DNA of 64,000 bases from Corallium rubrum (lineage: Eukaryota; Cnidaria; Anthozoa; Scleralcyonacea; Coralliidae). Below are positions 40,775-52,287 of the stretch, piece after piece. The notes under the pieces are model-generated. The model was not told the DNA's origin, searched no databases, and saw only the letters and a list, made by a program, of their open reading frames with translations. The stretch lies in the NCBI GenBank assembly GCA_964035015.1, contig OZ035998.1, positions 20,956,041-21,020,040 of the forward strand. Reading direction: 5' to 3'. The number at the start of each line of letters is the position of its first letter. The first letter of the stretch is position 1. A program made the translations under genes and the position numbers.

Positions 40775-41640
40775 GTTATTAATCATTTGAAAAAGAATGG
40801 TGACATCTTTTTTTGAATCCGTCATGTTGATTTTTTTGTCATACATAGTGTTCATGCTTCAAACGACGAACGTTCGCTTCTTGCTCTTAAAATTCATAGC
40901 AAATCAAAGAAAAATACTTAAATTGTATACTTGAAGTGTTTATACGTGAGATAATGCAAACTCCAAGCAGAGAATTACAGACGTGAATGACTGACGTGCA
41001 AATCGAAAACGTGTATCTGAAGACGTGTAACATCGGACAGCGGTTAGACGTTAGTGGTAAAAGGAGTTTACGAAACGATTACGTGGAGCGGGATAGCCCG
41101 GTAAGCCGGGATGAGTTTTGAATTGACGTGGATGATTTCAGGCCGAAATTCGCAATTATCAAGTAAATAATCAAAGTTACGATAGTTTTACTTCAGTTTT
41201 ACACTATAATTGCTGCGAGCCGTAAGGCGAGCAGCTCACTAATCTTGACGAGGTCTGGGCCGAGTTTATATGCGTTGATCTTCGGTATACGCAATGTCTA
41301 CCGATCAGCGGCAGGCATTATTAAAGATGGCAACATTAAAGATGGCAACAGCCGTTATTGCTGCAAATCAACAACATAAAACTGCATAAATTGCCCTTCT
41401 TCACTTCAGGCAAGAGTGCTGACGCCATCACTCTTTAATGGATCGATTTTATACGCGTGACGTCCATGTTGAGGAAAACGTCGCATGCTTAAGCTCTTTA
41501 ATTGAAAATGCTTCGGACGATAACAAGTATTTCACTACTAAATAGTAAATGGTAGCAACTCGCAGCACTTCACTTTTGATAAAAACTTCTAGTTAGTCTA
41601 TTATTTATGTCAACGCAATCTTTTGTAAGCCCATCGTTAA

Positions 41641-42162
41641 AGTGCCACTAACCCCAAAAAATTTTTTTCGCAAATCTAAAAGCCCTTATTGAGTGGATTA
41701 GTCCAGTGAATAAATTATTGGTATTGGACATTTCTTTGGTCTTCTGTAGACCACCAAAGTTGCAAAAATTGGCATATGCATGTCCCATGGCGGAGAAGGA
41801 AAGGGAATGGGTATATTCCTGGTGTGACGTCAGACAAGCCAAACAAGGAACTCATTTGAGCTCTGTCTGCTGAATGCGTAGAATTTTTACAGTGAGTTAG
41901 TTGGGAAAATGAATTTTCAACCCGAAAAATTCTATGTATTCACCAGACAGAGCTCAAAGGAGTTCCTTGTTTGACTTGTCTGACGTAACACCAGGAATAT
42001 ACCCATTCCCTTTCCTACTCTGCCATGGGGCATGCAGATGCAACTTTGGTCGTCTACAGAAGATCAACGAAACGTCCAATACCAATAATTTATTAACTGG
42101 CCTAATCCACTCAATAAGGGCTCTTAGATTTGCGAGAAAAAGTTTTTGGGGTTAGTGGCACT
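41641..42162. mobile_element. 522-bp foldback element flanked by TTAA
   Basis: Ends AGTGCCACTAACCCCAAAAA and its complement, TTAA immediately outside both ends (41637 to 41640, 42163 to 42166). The arms, about 230 bases each, share AATACC(A)ATAATTTATT and CAGACAGAGCTCAAA-type segments. No coding content; the long open frames here are the two arms read in both directions. Confidence 0.8.
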
Positions 42163-43092
42163 TTAATAAAAAGATATATTATATCTTATATATAATAGAA
42201 AGAAAATGTTATAGTCTTAGCTAACCCACGAAATTGTCTTCACGAAAACTATTTAATTTATTAAATCACAAAACACACGAAGTTCCTTTCAGTACTATTT
42301 ATTCACACAGTCAAGTGAACGAACGCGTATCGAAGCGAGTTCAACAGTTTTTCAACTGACCAAACGATTACATGGACATTTTCTTCCCCGTTAACGGGGC
42401 TAGCCCAGTTGTTATCCGGTTGCCCGGTTAACCGAGCCAACCAGGTCCATATAATCACCCCCTGAATGTCTCTATTCCAATTCAAATCATCCCTTGTCTA
42501 ATGATTCCGTGGTTAACTAATACACTAAGGGCGTATTTTATATGGCTGGGTTTGATTTCCGGTCCGTACGCAAAACGACGCACGCTGATTGGTTCCTGAG
42601 AGGTCTGGATTTTACGATATTGACTGACCGGTTAATACACTTTTTTCCCTTTTTTCTGAGTTGATTTGAGTACAAATAAAAGAGAAATAGGTATCTTTAT
42701 TCAAACATTCTGAACAATAAAATGTGTTGGAACATCACTGCTGGTTTTCTTTAAAGCTGTTTATCTAAAAACACGACAAATAAAAGCCGAACTGGTGTAA
42801 ATAAGAAGGCCAAGAAGCGACACGAAAAAGTCAACAGGTAAGGTAAACAGCATACTTCGAAGACGAAAACAACGCTCGAAGCTTTAAAATAAAAACAACC
42901 AAATAGCCATATAATAAATTCCTTATTAACCTCGTTTGCTCGGTCTGTACCGGAAAGTATTTGCCCTCGGTTTTATCGCACAAACTTCGCTCCTTCGTCG
43001 CTTGGTCTGTTCGAAGACCTCAGGCAAATACTTTCTCATACAGACCTCGCACTCGGTTAATAAGTCTTTAATATCTGATTTGATTGATTTAG

Positions 43093-43305
43093 CGACTGAT
43101 GAAGTGCTTAACCTAGTGATGGATGCCGATCAAGTATTCGATGACGATGACAATCAATCTGGATCTTCATGTTACAGCTATAGGAGCACCTGCAGCACTG
43201 AATATAGAGTGGAAAAACCAGCAGAAAATAAAAGAAGTTCTAGGTTGCGAACGAAAGCTATAAAGTCAGCAGCAAAATGTGCAAAAGAAACACCGCGAGG
43301 TGAAG
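43093..43305 (+). CDS. ORC1: ORC1 duplicated linker exon, copy 1 of 4
   Basis: 213 bases between GATTTAG and GAAG/GTAATG, phase 1 in and out, open frame. Encodes ATDEVLNLVMDADQVFDDDD, a Ser/Tyr-rich patch, then RSSRLRTKAIKSAAKCAKET. The mix of an acidic cluster and a basic Ser/Thr-rich end fits the ORC1 disordered linker. It differs from the other copies at a few residues (for example TCSTEYRVE and SAAKCAKE). Assigned to ORC1 by strand, phase and position between the BAH and AAA+ exons. Confidence 0.72.
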
Positions 43306-43331
43306 GTAATGTAACAATAGAGTTATTGTAA

Positions 43332-43731
43332 TAAAAGTAGCGTGCTGCGTAGGCAGTGTAGCAACAACACTCGAAATATAGCAAGGTTAGATATACTGCC
43401 GAAACAGAGAACGTTGGAGTCTAACGTTTCCAGCGAAGGCCCTTCGTCAGAGAGAAACGTGAAGAGTGTAAACAAACAATGAGCTTATATACGAAAGGTA
43501 ATCATGTGACCAAAAATAAGCCAATCAAGCTAATAAGCTAATTTTTTGCATCTCATCAATTTGTTATTGTCATTTTTATCTCATTGGCTTATTTTTAGTC
43601 ACATGATTACCTTTCGTATATAAGCTCATTGTTTGTTTACACTCTTCACGTTTCTCTCTGACGAGCGGCCTTCGCTCGAAACGTTAGACTCCAACGTTCT
43701 CTGTTTCGGCGTTATATCTAACCTTGCTATA
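43332..43731. mobile_element. Long hairpin element in ORC1 repeat unit 1
   Basis: Same family as 13393 but in the opposite orientation and with longer arms. It starts AAAGTAGCGTGCTGCGTAGG and runs through two nested inverted repeats, including TACGAAAGGTAATCATGTGAC and its complement. Flanks TAACAATAGAGTT (left) and TAACAATAGAATT (right) form a 13-base target-site duplication; unit 3 has the single-copy empty site at 48113. Confidence 0.85.
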
Positions 43732-43985
43732 TAACAATAGAATTGATGTTTGCGGCCATAAGTATGTTTTTGGCCCGACTCAGGCTCATTTTAGCCCGAG
43801 CAGAAGGCGAGAGTTAAAATTAGCTCTGAGAAGGGCCAAAAACATAGTTATGCCCAAAAACATCAAATGTATTACTATTATAATAATTTTAGTGTGCATT
43901 TAGAAGAAAATCAAAGACAGTTAGTACAGTAAACAGTATCTTGAACAGTGCAACCTTCGCGTCAGCGTGTATTTCATTGCATTAA

Positions 43986-44428
43986 AGTGGTTCTCTGATG
44001 AAAAGATTGTTGGCAATGTTTTTGCATAATCCTAAAGATGTTATGGTAGTTAGCAATCGTGCCAAGGTTCATTCCAAAATTAGTTGAAGAAAAGGTGATA
44101 CGTGTGAAGTTTGTATTTCGGAGCGCTCTCATTAAAGTGGCCGAGCTTGAAAAGACGGCATATACTCAATAACAATGATTCTTTTGTTGACAACAATAAT
44201 GATCTTTTGTTTTCGTTGAGCCTATGACGTCATAAGTTATCCTCAACTCATCCCTCTCAAACACGGCCAATTTAATGGCGGCGCTCCAAAATACAAACTT
44301 CGCACGTAAACTACAACTTTGTTTTTGAGAATATTGAAACGAAACTTTGCTCAATTACCAACTACCATAATATCTTTAGGATTATGCAGAAACACTACTA
44401 CCAACAATATTTTCATCCGAGAGCCACT
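43986..44428. mobile_element. AGTGGTTCTCTGATG foldback element, intact copy
   Basis: Inverted ends AGTGGTTCTCTGATGAAAA and its near-complement, TTAA outside. This copy is uninterrupted and serves as the empty site for the Helitron insertions in the paralogous copies at 46196 and 49183. Another uninterrupted copy is at 63339. Confidence 0.82.
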
Positions 44429-44472
44429 TTAACCAGTACACTATAAGAGCGTATCTGAATTGATTGTTTTAG

Positions 44473-44685
44473 CGACTGATGAAGTGCTTAACTTAGTGAT
44501 GGATGCTGATCAAGTATTCGATGACGATGACAATCAATCTGGATCTTCATGCTACAGCTATAGGAGCAGCTGCAGCGCTGAATATGGAGTGGAAAAACCA
44601 GCAGAAAATAAAAGAAGTTCTAGGTTGCGAACGAAAGCTATAAAGTCAGCAGAAAAATGTACAAAAGAAACACCGCGAGGTGAAG
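44473..44685 (+). CDS. ORC1: ORC1 duplicated linker exon, copy 2 of 4
   Basis: 213 bases between TGTTTTAG and GAAG/GTAATA, same phase and open frame as copy 1. Encodes VMDADQVFDDDDNQSGSS, then RSSCSAEYGVEKPAENKRSS. Differences from copies 1, 3 and 4 are mostly single bases that keep the frame open, so the duplication is recent, or the sequence is constrained, or both. Confidence 0.72.
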
Positions 44686-44711
44686 GTAATATAACAATAG
44701 AGTTATTGTAA

Positions 44712-45121
44712 TAAAAGTAGCGTGCTGCGTAGGCAGTGTAGAAAGAACAATCGAAATATAGCAAGGTTAGATATACTGCCGAAACAGAGAACGTAGGAGT
44801 CTAACGTTTCGAGCGAAGGCCCTTCGTCAGAGAGAAACGTGAAGAGTGTAAACAAACAATGAGCTTATATACGAAAGGTATTCATGTGACCAAAAAATAA
44901 GCCAATCAAGCTAATAAGCTAATTTTTTGCATCTCATTATCAATTTGTTATTGTCATTTTTATCTGTTTGGCTTATTTTTGTTCACTTGATTACCTTTCG
45001 TATATAAGCTCATTGTTTGTTTACACTCTTCACGTTTCTCTTTGACGAAGGGCCTTCGCGATCGTTCGAAACGTTAGACTCCTACGTTCTCTGTTTCGGC
45101 AGTATATCTAACCTTGCTATA
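44712..45121. mobile_element. Long hairpin element in ORC1 repeat unit 2
   Basis: Near-identical to the element at 43332 and at the same position relative to the exon, so it was copied with the duplicated unit. It has a small insertion (GATC) near the right arm. Confidence 0.82.
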
Positions 45122-45317
45122 TAGCAATATATAGAATTGATGTTCGCGGGCATAAATATGTTTTTGGCCCGACTCAGGTTCATTTTAGCCCCAGCCGCAT
45201 GTGAGAGTTAAAATTAGCTCTGAGAAGGGCCAAAAACATATTTATGCCCAAGAACATTAACTGTATTACTATTATAATAATTTTAGTGGGCATTTAGAAG
45301 AAAATGAAAGACAGTAG

Positions 45318-46129
45318 TCAGGGGCGGACTGGCTATGTCAGAGGGGTTGTTGTGAGTCCGCATGTGTAGGGGGGTCTGGGGGGATCATTCCCCAGAAAAT
45401 ATTTAAAATTTGGGTAATTTGAAATGGCATTACCCGCATTCTGACAGCAGTTTTGAGCAAACTTTTAATAGTTTTAAAACATGTTTGTAATGGCACATTT
45501 CGTCATTTTTAACAAAGACTTTGTCCAAATTAGGCTTTAAATAGTATATTAAATGTTAAAATATGCATGGACTGTAAGGTCAAAGCCTGTTAAGGCTGAG
45601 GGTTACCAATAAAAACAAAGGACGACTCATTTCCGTACGCATTCTTTCCCATGCGCTAACCACTTATCGACCATACAACATATATTTTAATATGATTGTA
45701 GATCAGATGTTTGAAGCGTTTCAAACTTTTTAGATCCACATTTTCTTTTTGAGTAATCTCAACAAATTGTAAAGAACGACCCGAAGATTGGTCCATGCAC
45801 TTCCCTCCAACTCCACGGACCCTAAACATTGTTCTCTTTTCAGAGGAGCTGCTTCTTGCAAGTCGTCCACCTTTTTCTTACGCCTTCTGTGCACCACGTT
45901 TAATTGCTTTCTTCATAATTCCGGAACTCGAAACGTCGGAACAAACTATAGCTTCCACTATAAACGCTAGATAATTATTTTATCCTAAGCATGTGTTGCC
46001 TGATTGCTACATAGACTTTTTTTACTTTTGCAAAGTCAAAAAAATCAGTTAAAGGCCCAAAGGGGGCCCAACAGACAAGGGGCCCACCGGGCGTTTGCCC
46101 GGTAAGCCCGACTGGCCAGTCCGCCCCTG
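45318..46129. mobile_element. hAT-type non-autonomous element, copy A
   Basis: Ends TCAGGGGCGGACTGGCTATG and GGCCAGTCCGCCCCTG with 8-base flanks GACAGTAG and GACAGTAC, the second being the intact target duplication. 812 bases, no transposase. Repeat unit 1 lacks this element at the corresponding site (about 43917 to 43935). Confidence 0.85.
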
Positions 46130-46195
46130 GACAGTACAGTAAACAGTATCTTGAACAGTGCAGCCTTCGCGTCAGCGTGTGTTTCATTGCATTAA

Positions 46196-47850
46196 AGTGG
46201 TTCTCTGATGAAAATATTGTTGGCAATGTTTTTGCATAATCCTAAAGATGTTATGGTTGTTAGCAATCGTGCAAAGGTTCATTCCAAAATTAGTTGAAAA
46301 AAAGGTGATATTTTACGTGTGAAGTTTGTGTTTTGGAGCGCTGTCATTAAAGTGGCCGAGCTTGAGAAGAATGAGTCGAGGAAGCTTATGACGGCATATA
46401 CTCAATAACAATGATTCTTTTATTGACAACAACAATGATCTTTTGTTTTCGTTGAGCCTATGACGTCATAAGTTCTCCTTAACTATTTTTTCTCAAACAC
46501 AGACAATTTAATGGCGGCGCTCCAAAATACAAACTTCGCACGTAAAATACAACTTTGTTTTTGAGAATTTCGAAATGAAACTTTGCTCAATTACCAACTA
46601 CCATGATATCTTTAGGATTATGCAGAAACACTACTACCAACAATATTCCCGGAGCCCGGGCGAGGGTGCTAATCTTGACACGCGTGGAGTCCACTTACAT
46701 GCGAAATTACACGCGAGTGGGAAGAAATTCTGCGAGATGTTTATATGTATGTATGTATATATATATATCCATCAAATCGCCAACTTTCGTGGCTCAAGCG
46801 AAACAAAGTCTTTGTCAGAAAAATTTGTTTTCAAATGACCGAAAAAGGACAGCCAAGAAGAGATGTTGCAGTGGGATGAACCAAACTATATTAAACACGA
46901 CTAGAAACCATTGAAAAAGCATGAAAAATTGCGATAAAGATCGGAAAAGATGCCGCCAAATGTGACTGAAAAAACCAAAAAGATGTTTCTCCATGTGTCT
47001 GTTCAAAGCCAGCAAAAGACTTATGCACTGGTATATCTTGGCTCGAGAGAGGACAGTGAATTGAAAGGAACATCAACACAAACAGCTTTTCACATTTTGA
47101 AGAGAATTTATTGCTTTTCGGCTAAGAACCGAACGAGAAAACCACGGAAACCAAACGCCGTAGCCTGTACGGCAGTGTTTGCAGCATCTGAGAAGAGCCA
47201 AAAGAAAATTTAACGGTAAGCAGTGATTCGTATTTAACTTACCAGCCGTTTTTTTAGCTGATTAGAGTCGGTTAAAACAGCAAAAATCTTGCCAAATAAT
47301 ATACATTTTCCCAGACGTTTTTTGTTCGATGGTTCGAGTGAAACTTTGCATTAAGTTATAGTTCTTCCCTGGTTAGTTTTTCCTCTCTTATACCGTCCTA
47401 TAGTTTTCAGGCTGTTACCTACGTTTTTTTCTGTTCTGATGTTTTTCTTTGAGGTTCAACATTATATTTGGAACATGAGGAATCATATTAAAACAGTTTA
47501 ATAGGCAACTTGATATAAGCGTCTGTAATTATTGTTTGTTTTTGCTATCAGTTTCTGGTGCTATTAAGTTAGGTCGTGACACAAGTTTTTCCTCAGCCAC
47601 TGCTTTATTATTTTGGAATAAAACATTGCTTTGAAAGTTGGTCAATAATAGAAAAACTACATTCATAAAAGTGATAAAACAGGATGTAAAGGAGGCCAGG
47701 AGGGCAAGGGTATTTACATTTGTATACAAAAACAGATCAGGTGCATATTTTAATCGGGGGGGGGGGGGGGGGGGATTATGTATATTTAATGTGTTAAAAG
47801 CGGGCGAGGGGGTTGCGTTTATGTATTTCTAGTTTCATCCGAAAACCACT
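46196..47850. mobile_element. AGTGGTTCTC foldback element split by a Helitron
   Basis: Same element as 43986 with the Helitron-like insertion 46647 to 47832 inside. TTAA lies outside both ends (46192 to 46195, 47851 to 47854). Confidence 0.78.
46647..47832 (+). mobile_element. Helitron-like non-autonomous element, copy 2
   Basis: Starts TCCCGGAGCCCGGGCGAGGG and ends GTTGCGTTTATGTATTTCTAG before a T. Comparison with the empty paralogous site (AACAATAT/TTTCATCC) shows a clean insertion with no target duplication. It contains a GTAT microsatellite near the 5' end, the same conserved small frame as copy 1 (PPNVTEKTKKMFLHVSVQ) and a poly-G run at 47756. Confidence 0.82.
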
Positions 47851-47894
47851 TTAACCAATACACTATAAGTGCGTATCTGAATTGATTGTTTTAG

Positions 47895-48107
47895 CGACTG
47901 ATGAAGTGCTTAACTTAGCGATGGATGCTAATCAAGTATTCGATGATGATGACAATCAATCTGGATCTTCATGCTACAGCTATAGGAGCAGCTGCAGCAC
48001 TGAATATGGAGTGGAAAAACCAGCAGAAAATAAAAGAAGTTCTAGGTTGCGAACGAAAGCTATAAAGTCAGCAGAAAAATGTGCAAAAGAAACACCGCGA
48101 AGTGAAG
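47895..48107 (+). CDS. ORC1: ORC1 duplicated linker exon, copy 3 of 4
   Basis: 213 bases between TGTTTTAG and GAAG/GTAATA, phase 1 in and out. This copy differs at LAMDANQVFDD and near the end at TPRSEG. The intron just downstream lacks the hairpin element found after copies 1 and 2 and has the unduplicated target. Confidence 0.72.
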
Positions 48108-48305
48108 GTAATATAACAATAGAATTGATGTTTGCGGGCATAAATATGTTTTTGGCCCGACTCAGGCTCATTTTAGCCCTAGCCGCAGGTGAGAGTTAAA
48201 ATTAGCTCTGAGAAGGGCCAAAAACATATTTATGCCCAAAAACATCAAATGCATTACTATTATAATAATTTTAGTGGGCATTTAGAAGAAGATAAAAGAC
48301 AGTAC

Positions 48306-49116
48306 TCAGGGGCGGACTGGCTATGTCAGAGGGGTTGTTGTGAGTCCGCATGTGTAGGGGGGTCCGGGGGGATCATTCCCCGGAAAATATTTAAAGTTTG
48401 GGTAATTTGAAATGGCATTACCCGCATTCTGACAGCAGTTTTGAGCAAACTTTTAATAGTTTTGAAACATGTTTGTAATGGCACATTTCGTCATTTTTAA
48501 CAAAGATTTTGTCCAAATTAGGCTTTAAATAGTATATTAAATGTAAAAATATGCATGGACTGTAAGGTCACAGCCTGTCAAGGCTGAGGATTACCAATAA
48601 AAACAAAGGACGACTCATTTCCGTACGCATTCTTTCCCATGCGCTAACCACTTATCGACCATACAACATATATTTTAATATGATTGTAGATCAGATGTTT
48701 GAAGCTTTTCAAACTTTTTAGGTCCACATTTTCTTTTTGAGTAATCTCAACAAATTGTAAAGAACGACTCGAAGATTGGTCCATGCACTTCCCTCCAACT
48801 CCACGGACCTTAAACATTGTTCTCTTTTCAGAGGAGCTGCTTCTTGCAAGTCGTCCACCTTTTTCTTACGCCTTCTGTGCACCACGTTTAATTGCTTTCG
48901 TCATAATTCCGGAACTCGAAACGTCGGAACAAACTATAGCTTCCACTATAAACGCTAGATAATTATTTTATCCTAAGCACGTATTGCCTGATTGATACAT
49001 AGCCTTTTTTACTTTTGCAAAGTCAAAAAAATCAGTTAAGGGCCCAAAGAGGGCCCAACACACAAGGGGCCCACCGGGCGTTTACCCGGTAAGCCCGACT
49101 GACCAGTCCGCCCCTG
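48306..49116. mobile_element. hAT-type non-autonomous element, copy B
   Basis: Near-identical to copy A, at the same place in the duplicated unit, with perfect 8-base flanks GACAGTAC on both sides (48298 to 48305, 49117 to 49124). 811 bases. Confidence 0.88.
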
Positions 49117-49182
49117 GACAGTACAGTAAACAGTATCTTGAACAGTGCAGCCTTCGCATCAGCGTGTGTTTCATTGCATTAA

Positions 49183-50898
49183 AGTGGTTCTCTGATGAAA
49201 AGATTGTTGGCAATGTTTTTGCACAATCATAAAGATGTTATGGTAGTTAGCAATCGTGCAAAGGTTCATTCCAAAATTAGTTGAAGAAAAGGTGATATTT
49301 TACATGTGAAGTTTGTATTTTGGAGCGCTGTCATTAAAATGGCCGAGCTTGAGAAGAATGAGTCGAGGAAGCTTATGACGGCATATGCTCAATAACAATG
49401 ATTCTTTTGCTGACAACAATAATGATCTTTTGTTTTCGTTGAGCCTATGACGTCATAAGTTCTCCTCAACTCATCCTTCTCAAACACGCCAATTTAATGG
49501 CGGCACTCCAAAATACAAACTTCGCACGTAAAATACAACTTTGTTTTGAGAATTTTGAAATGAAACTTTGCTCAATTACCAACTACCACTAGAAATACAT
49601 AAACGCAACCCCCTCGCCCGCTTTTAACACATTAAATATACATAATCCGCCCTCCCCCCAATTGAAATAAGCACCTGATCGATCTGTTTTTGTATACAAA
49701 TATAAACACCCTTGCCCTCCTGGCCTCCTTTACATCCTGTTTTATCACTTTTATGAATGTAGTTTTTCTATTATTGACCACTTTCCAAAGCAATGTTTTA
49801 TTCCAAAATAATAAAGCATTAATAATAAAAGATTGTGTCACAACCTAACTTAATTGCACCAGAAACTGATAGCAAAAACAAACAATAATTACAGACGCTT
49901 TATATCAAGGTGCCTATTAAACTGTTTTAATAATATAATTCCTCATGTTCCAAATGTAATGTTGAACCTCAAAGAAAAACATCAGAACAGAAGAAAACGT
50001 GGGTAAGAGCCTGAAAACTATAGGTATAAGAGAGGAAAAACTAACCAGGAAAGAACTATAACTTAATGCAAAGTTTTACTCGAACCATGGAAAAAAACGC
50101 CTGGGAAAATGTATATTATTTGACAAGATTTTTGCTGTTTTAACTGAGTTTATTAATACTGAAAAGGTTTCGGATATATACCGACTCTAATCAGCTAAAG
50201 AAACGGCTGGTAAGTTAAATACGCATCACTGCTTACCGTTAAATTTTCTTTTGGCTCTTCTCAGATGCTGCAAACACTGCCATATGGCGTTTAATTGGTT
50301 TCCGTGTTTTTTTCGTTCGGTTCTTAGCAAAAAGCAATCAATTCTCTTCAAAATGTGAAAAGCTGTTTATGATGATGTTCCTTTCAATTCACTGTTCTCT
50401 CTCGAGCCAAGATATACCAGTGCATAAGTCTTTTGCTGGCTTTGAACAGACACACGAAGAAACATTTTTTTGCTTTTTTCAGTCACATTTGGCGGCATCT
50501 TTTCCGATCTTTATCGCAATTTTTCATACTTTTTCAATGGTTTCTAGTCGTGTTTAATATTGTTTGGTTCATCCCACTGCAACATCTCTTCTTGGCTTTC
50601 GTTTTTCGGTCATTTGTAAACCAATTTTTCTGACAAAGATTTTGTTTCGCTTGAGCCGCGAAAGTTGGCGATTTGATGGATATATATGTACATACATACA
50701 TACATACATACATATAAACATCTCGCAGAATTTCTTTCCCGCTCGCGTGTAATTTCGCATGTAAGTGGACTCCACGCGTGTCGAGATTAGCACCCTCACC
50801 GGGCTCCGGGCCTTCGGCCCGTCGCCCGGCTCGGGGATAATATCTTTAGGATTATGCAGAAACACTACTACCAACAATATTTTCATCCAAGAACCACT
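49183..50898. mobile_element. AGTGGTTCTC foldback element split by an inverted Helitron
   Basis: Third copy of the foldback in the ORC1 array, interrupted at a different site from the copy at 46196 and by a Helitron in the opposite orientation, so the two Helitron insertions are independent events. Confidence 0.78.
49589..50837 (-). mobile_element. Helitron-like non-autonomous element, copy 3
   Basis: On the minus strand it begins TCCCCGAGCCGGGCGACGGG, with an internal GGGCCGAAGGCCC hairpin, and ends TATTTCTAG. Flanks are GATATTA and TGGTAGT; the empty site in unit 1 reads ACTACCATAATATC, so insertion is exactly between A and T with no duplication, the Helitron hallmark. It carries a GTAT/CATA microsatellite near the 5' end. 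Confidence 0.87.
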
Positions 50899-50942
50899 TT
50901 AACCAGTACACTATAAGAGCGTATCTGAATTGATTGTTTTAG

Positions 50943-51155
50943 CGACTGATGAAGTGCTTAACTTAGTGATGGATGCTGATCAAGTATTCGATGACGATGA
51001 CAATCAATCTGGATCTTCATGCTACAGCTATAGAAGCAGCTGCAGCACTGAATATGGAGTGGAAAAGCCAGCAGAAAATAAAAGAAGTTCTAGGTTGCGA
51101 ACGAAAGCTATAAAGTCAGCAGAAAAATGTACAAAAGAAACACCGCGAGGTGAAG
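50943..51155 (+). CDS. ORC1: ORC1 duplicated linker exon, copy 4 of 4
   Basis: 213 bases between TGTTTTAG and GAAG/GTAATA, phase 1 in and out, open frame. The homology to the other units ends about 20 bases after the donor, at ACAACAATAT, which marks the right edge of the tandem array. A different foldback element follows at once. Confidence 0.72.
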
Positions 51156-51181
51156 GTAATACAACAATATAACGGCGAGCA

Positions 51182-51964
51182 TTAAAGGGACACTCCACTC
51201 AAAATACAATGCTGGTTTAAATAAAAGATCGTACTGACTTTAGGTTACTCACGAAGTTTGAAAGGTTAATTCTTTTTAGTTAAGGAGAAATCGCTCGTCG
51301 AATTCGGTAAAATCGTCAAATTTTCGACGCCGTGTTGTCTTGTTCAAGCAGACGCGTATAGCCAAGCCACGAGTCAGCGGATTCTCAAATATGACGTCCC
51401 TGAGTGCTTTTCGCTCCATCCAACGTTCCTCTGTTGTGTTATTCGTGTTTAATCGACTGTTAAATTAGTAAAAATATCGCATTTTACGGTTGGAAAAAGA
51501 CTAAAGGGATCGATATAGGTACCATAGAGTACCAAGTGGGCCACTGGAAAATATTTGGCTGCGAAATGTCAGAAGGGACAACTCGCGCGAGATAAACAAC
51601 TCGTTTGTCTGCAGTGCTCACTTTACGCCTGATTGCTTTATTCCTGCTACGGAAATCTGTGGTAGGAACTACACTCACTTGAACTCGATGAATTGTCTCC
51701 AGATAACCGATTAGTAACAACACTCATCGTGAACAGCTCAAAATTAATGTGTTTGCCTTTGAGTACCCGCTGACCTGTGACTTGCCTATACGCGTCTGCT
51801 TGAGAAAGACAACATGGCGTCGAAAATTTGACGATTTTACCGAATTCGACGATTGATTTCTCCTTAGCTAAAAAGAATTAACCTTTCAAACTTCGTGAGT
51901 AACCTAAAGTCAGTACGATCTTTTATTTAAACTTCCATTGTATTTTGAGTGGATTGTCCCTTTA
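51182..51964. mobile_element. Foldback element with a possible THAP-domain remnant
   Basis: Ends AAAGGGACACTCCACTCAAA and complement TTTGAGTGGATTGTCCCTTT. Arms of about 190 bases carry GACGCGTATAG and CGAATTCGGTAAAATCGTC-type segments. Near 51615 a plus-strand frame reads CSAHFTPDCF, which resembles the His/Cys end of a THAP zinc finger as found in P-element- and Kolobok-related transposases. The rest is decayed. Confidence 0.65.
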
Positions 51965-52022
51965 CAATTTATTTTCACGACCCCATCAGCTTTTGCTGTA
52001 TATACCTATCGTGATTAAGTAA

Positions 52023-52047
52023 ATGCTTGCTGCTACTGCTGCTGCTG

Positions 52048-52082
<35 letters not shown>

Positions 52083-52287
52083 GCTACTGCTACTGCTACT
52101 GCTACTGCTACTGCTACTGCTACTGCTACTGCTACTGCTACTGCTACTGCTACTGCTACTGCTACTGCTACTGCTACTGCTACTGCTACTGCTACTGCTA
52201 CTGCTACTGCTACTGCTACTGCTACTGCTACTGCTACTGCTACTGCTACTGCTACTGCTACTGCTACTGCTACTGCTACTGCTACTG

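Noticed and set aside
41648-42155. Mirror-image open frames of 64 and 73 codons
   Set aside because: They are the two arms of a foldback element read in opposite directions.
45788-48958. Two near-identical 60-codon frames beginning MVHALPSNSTD
   Set aside because: They lie inside the two hAT-type element copies and have no other support.
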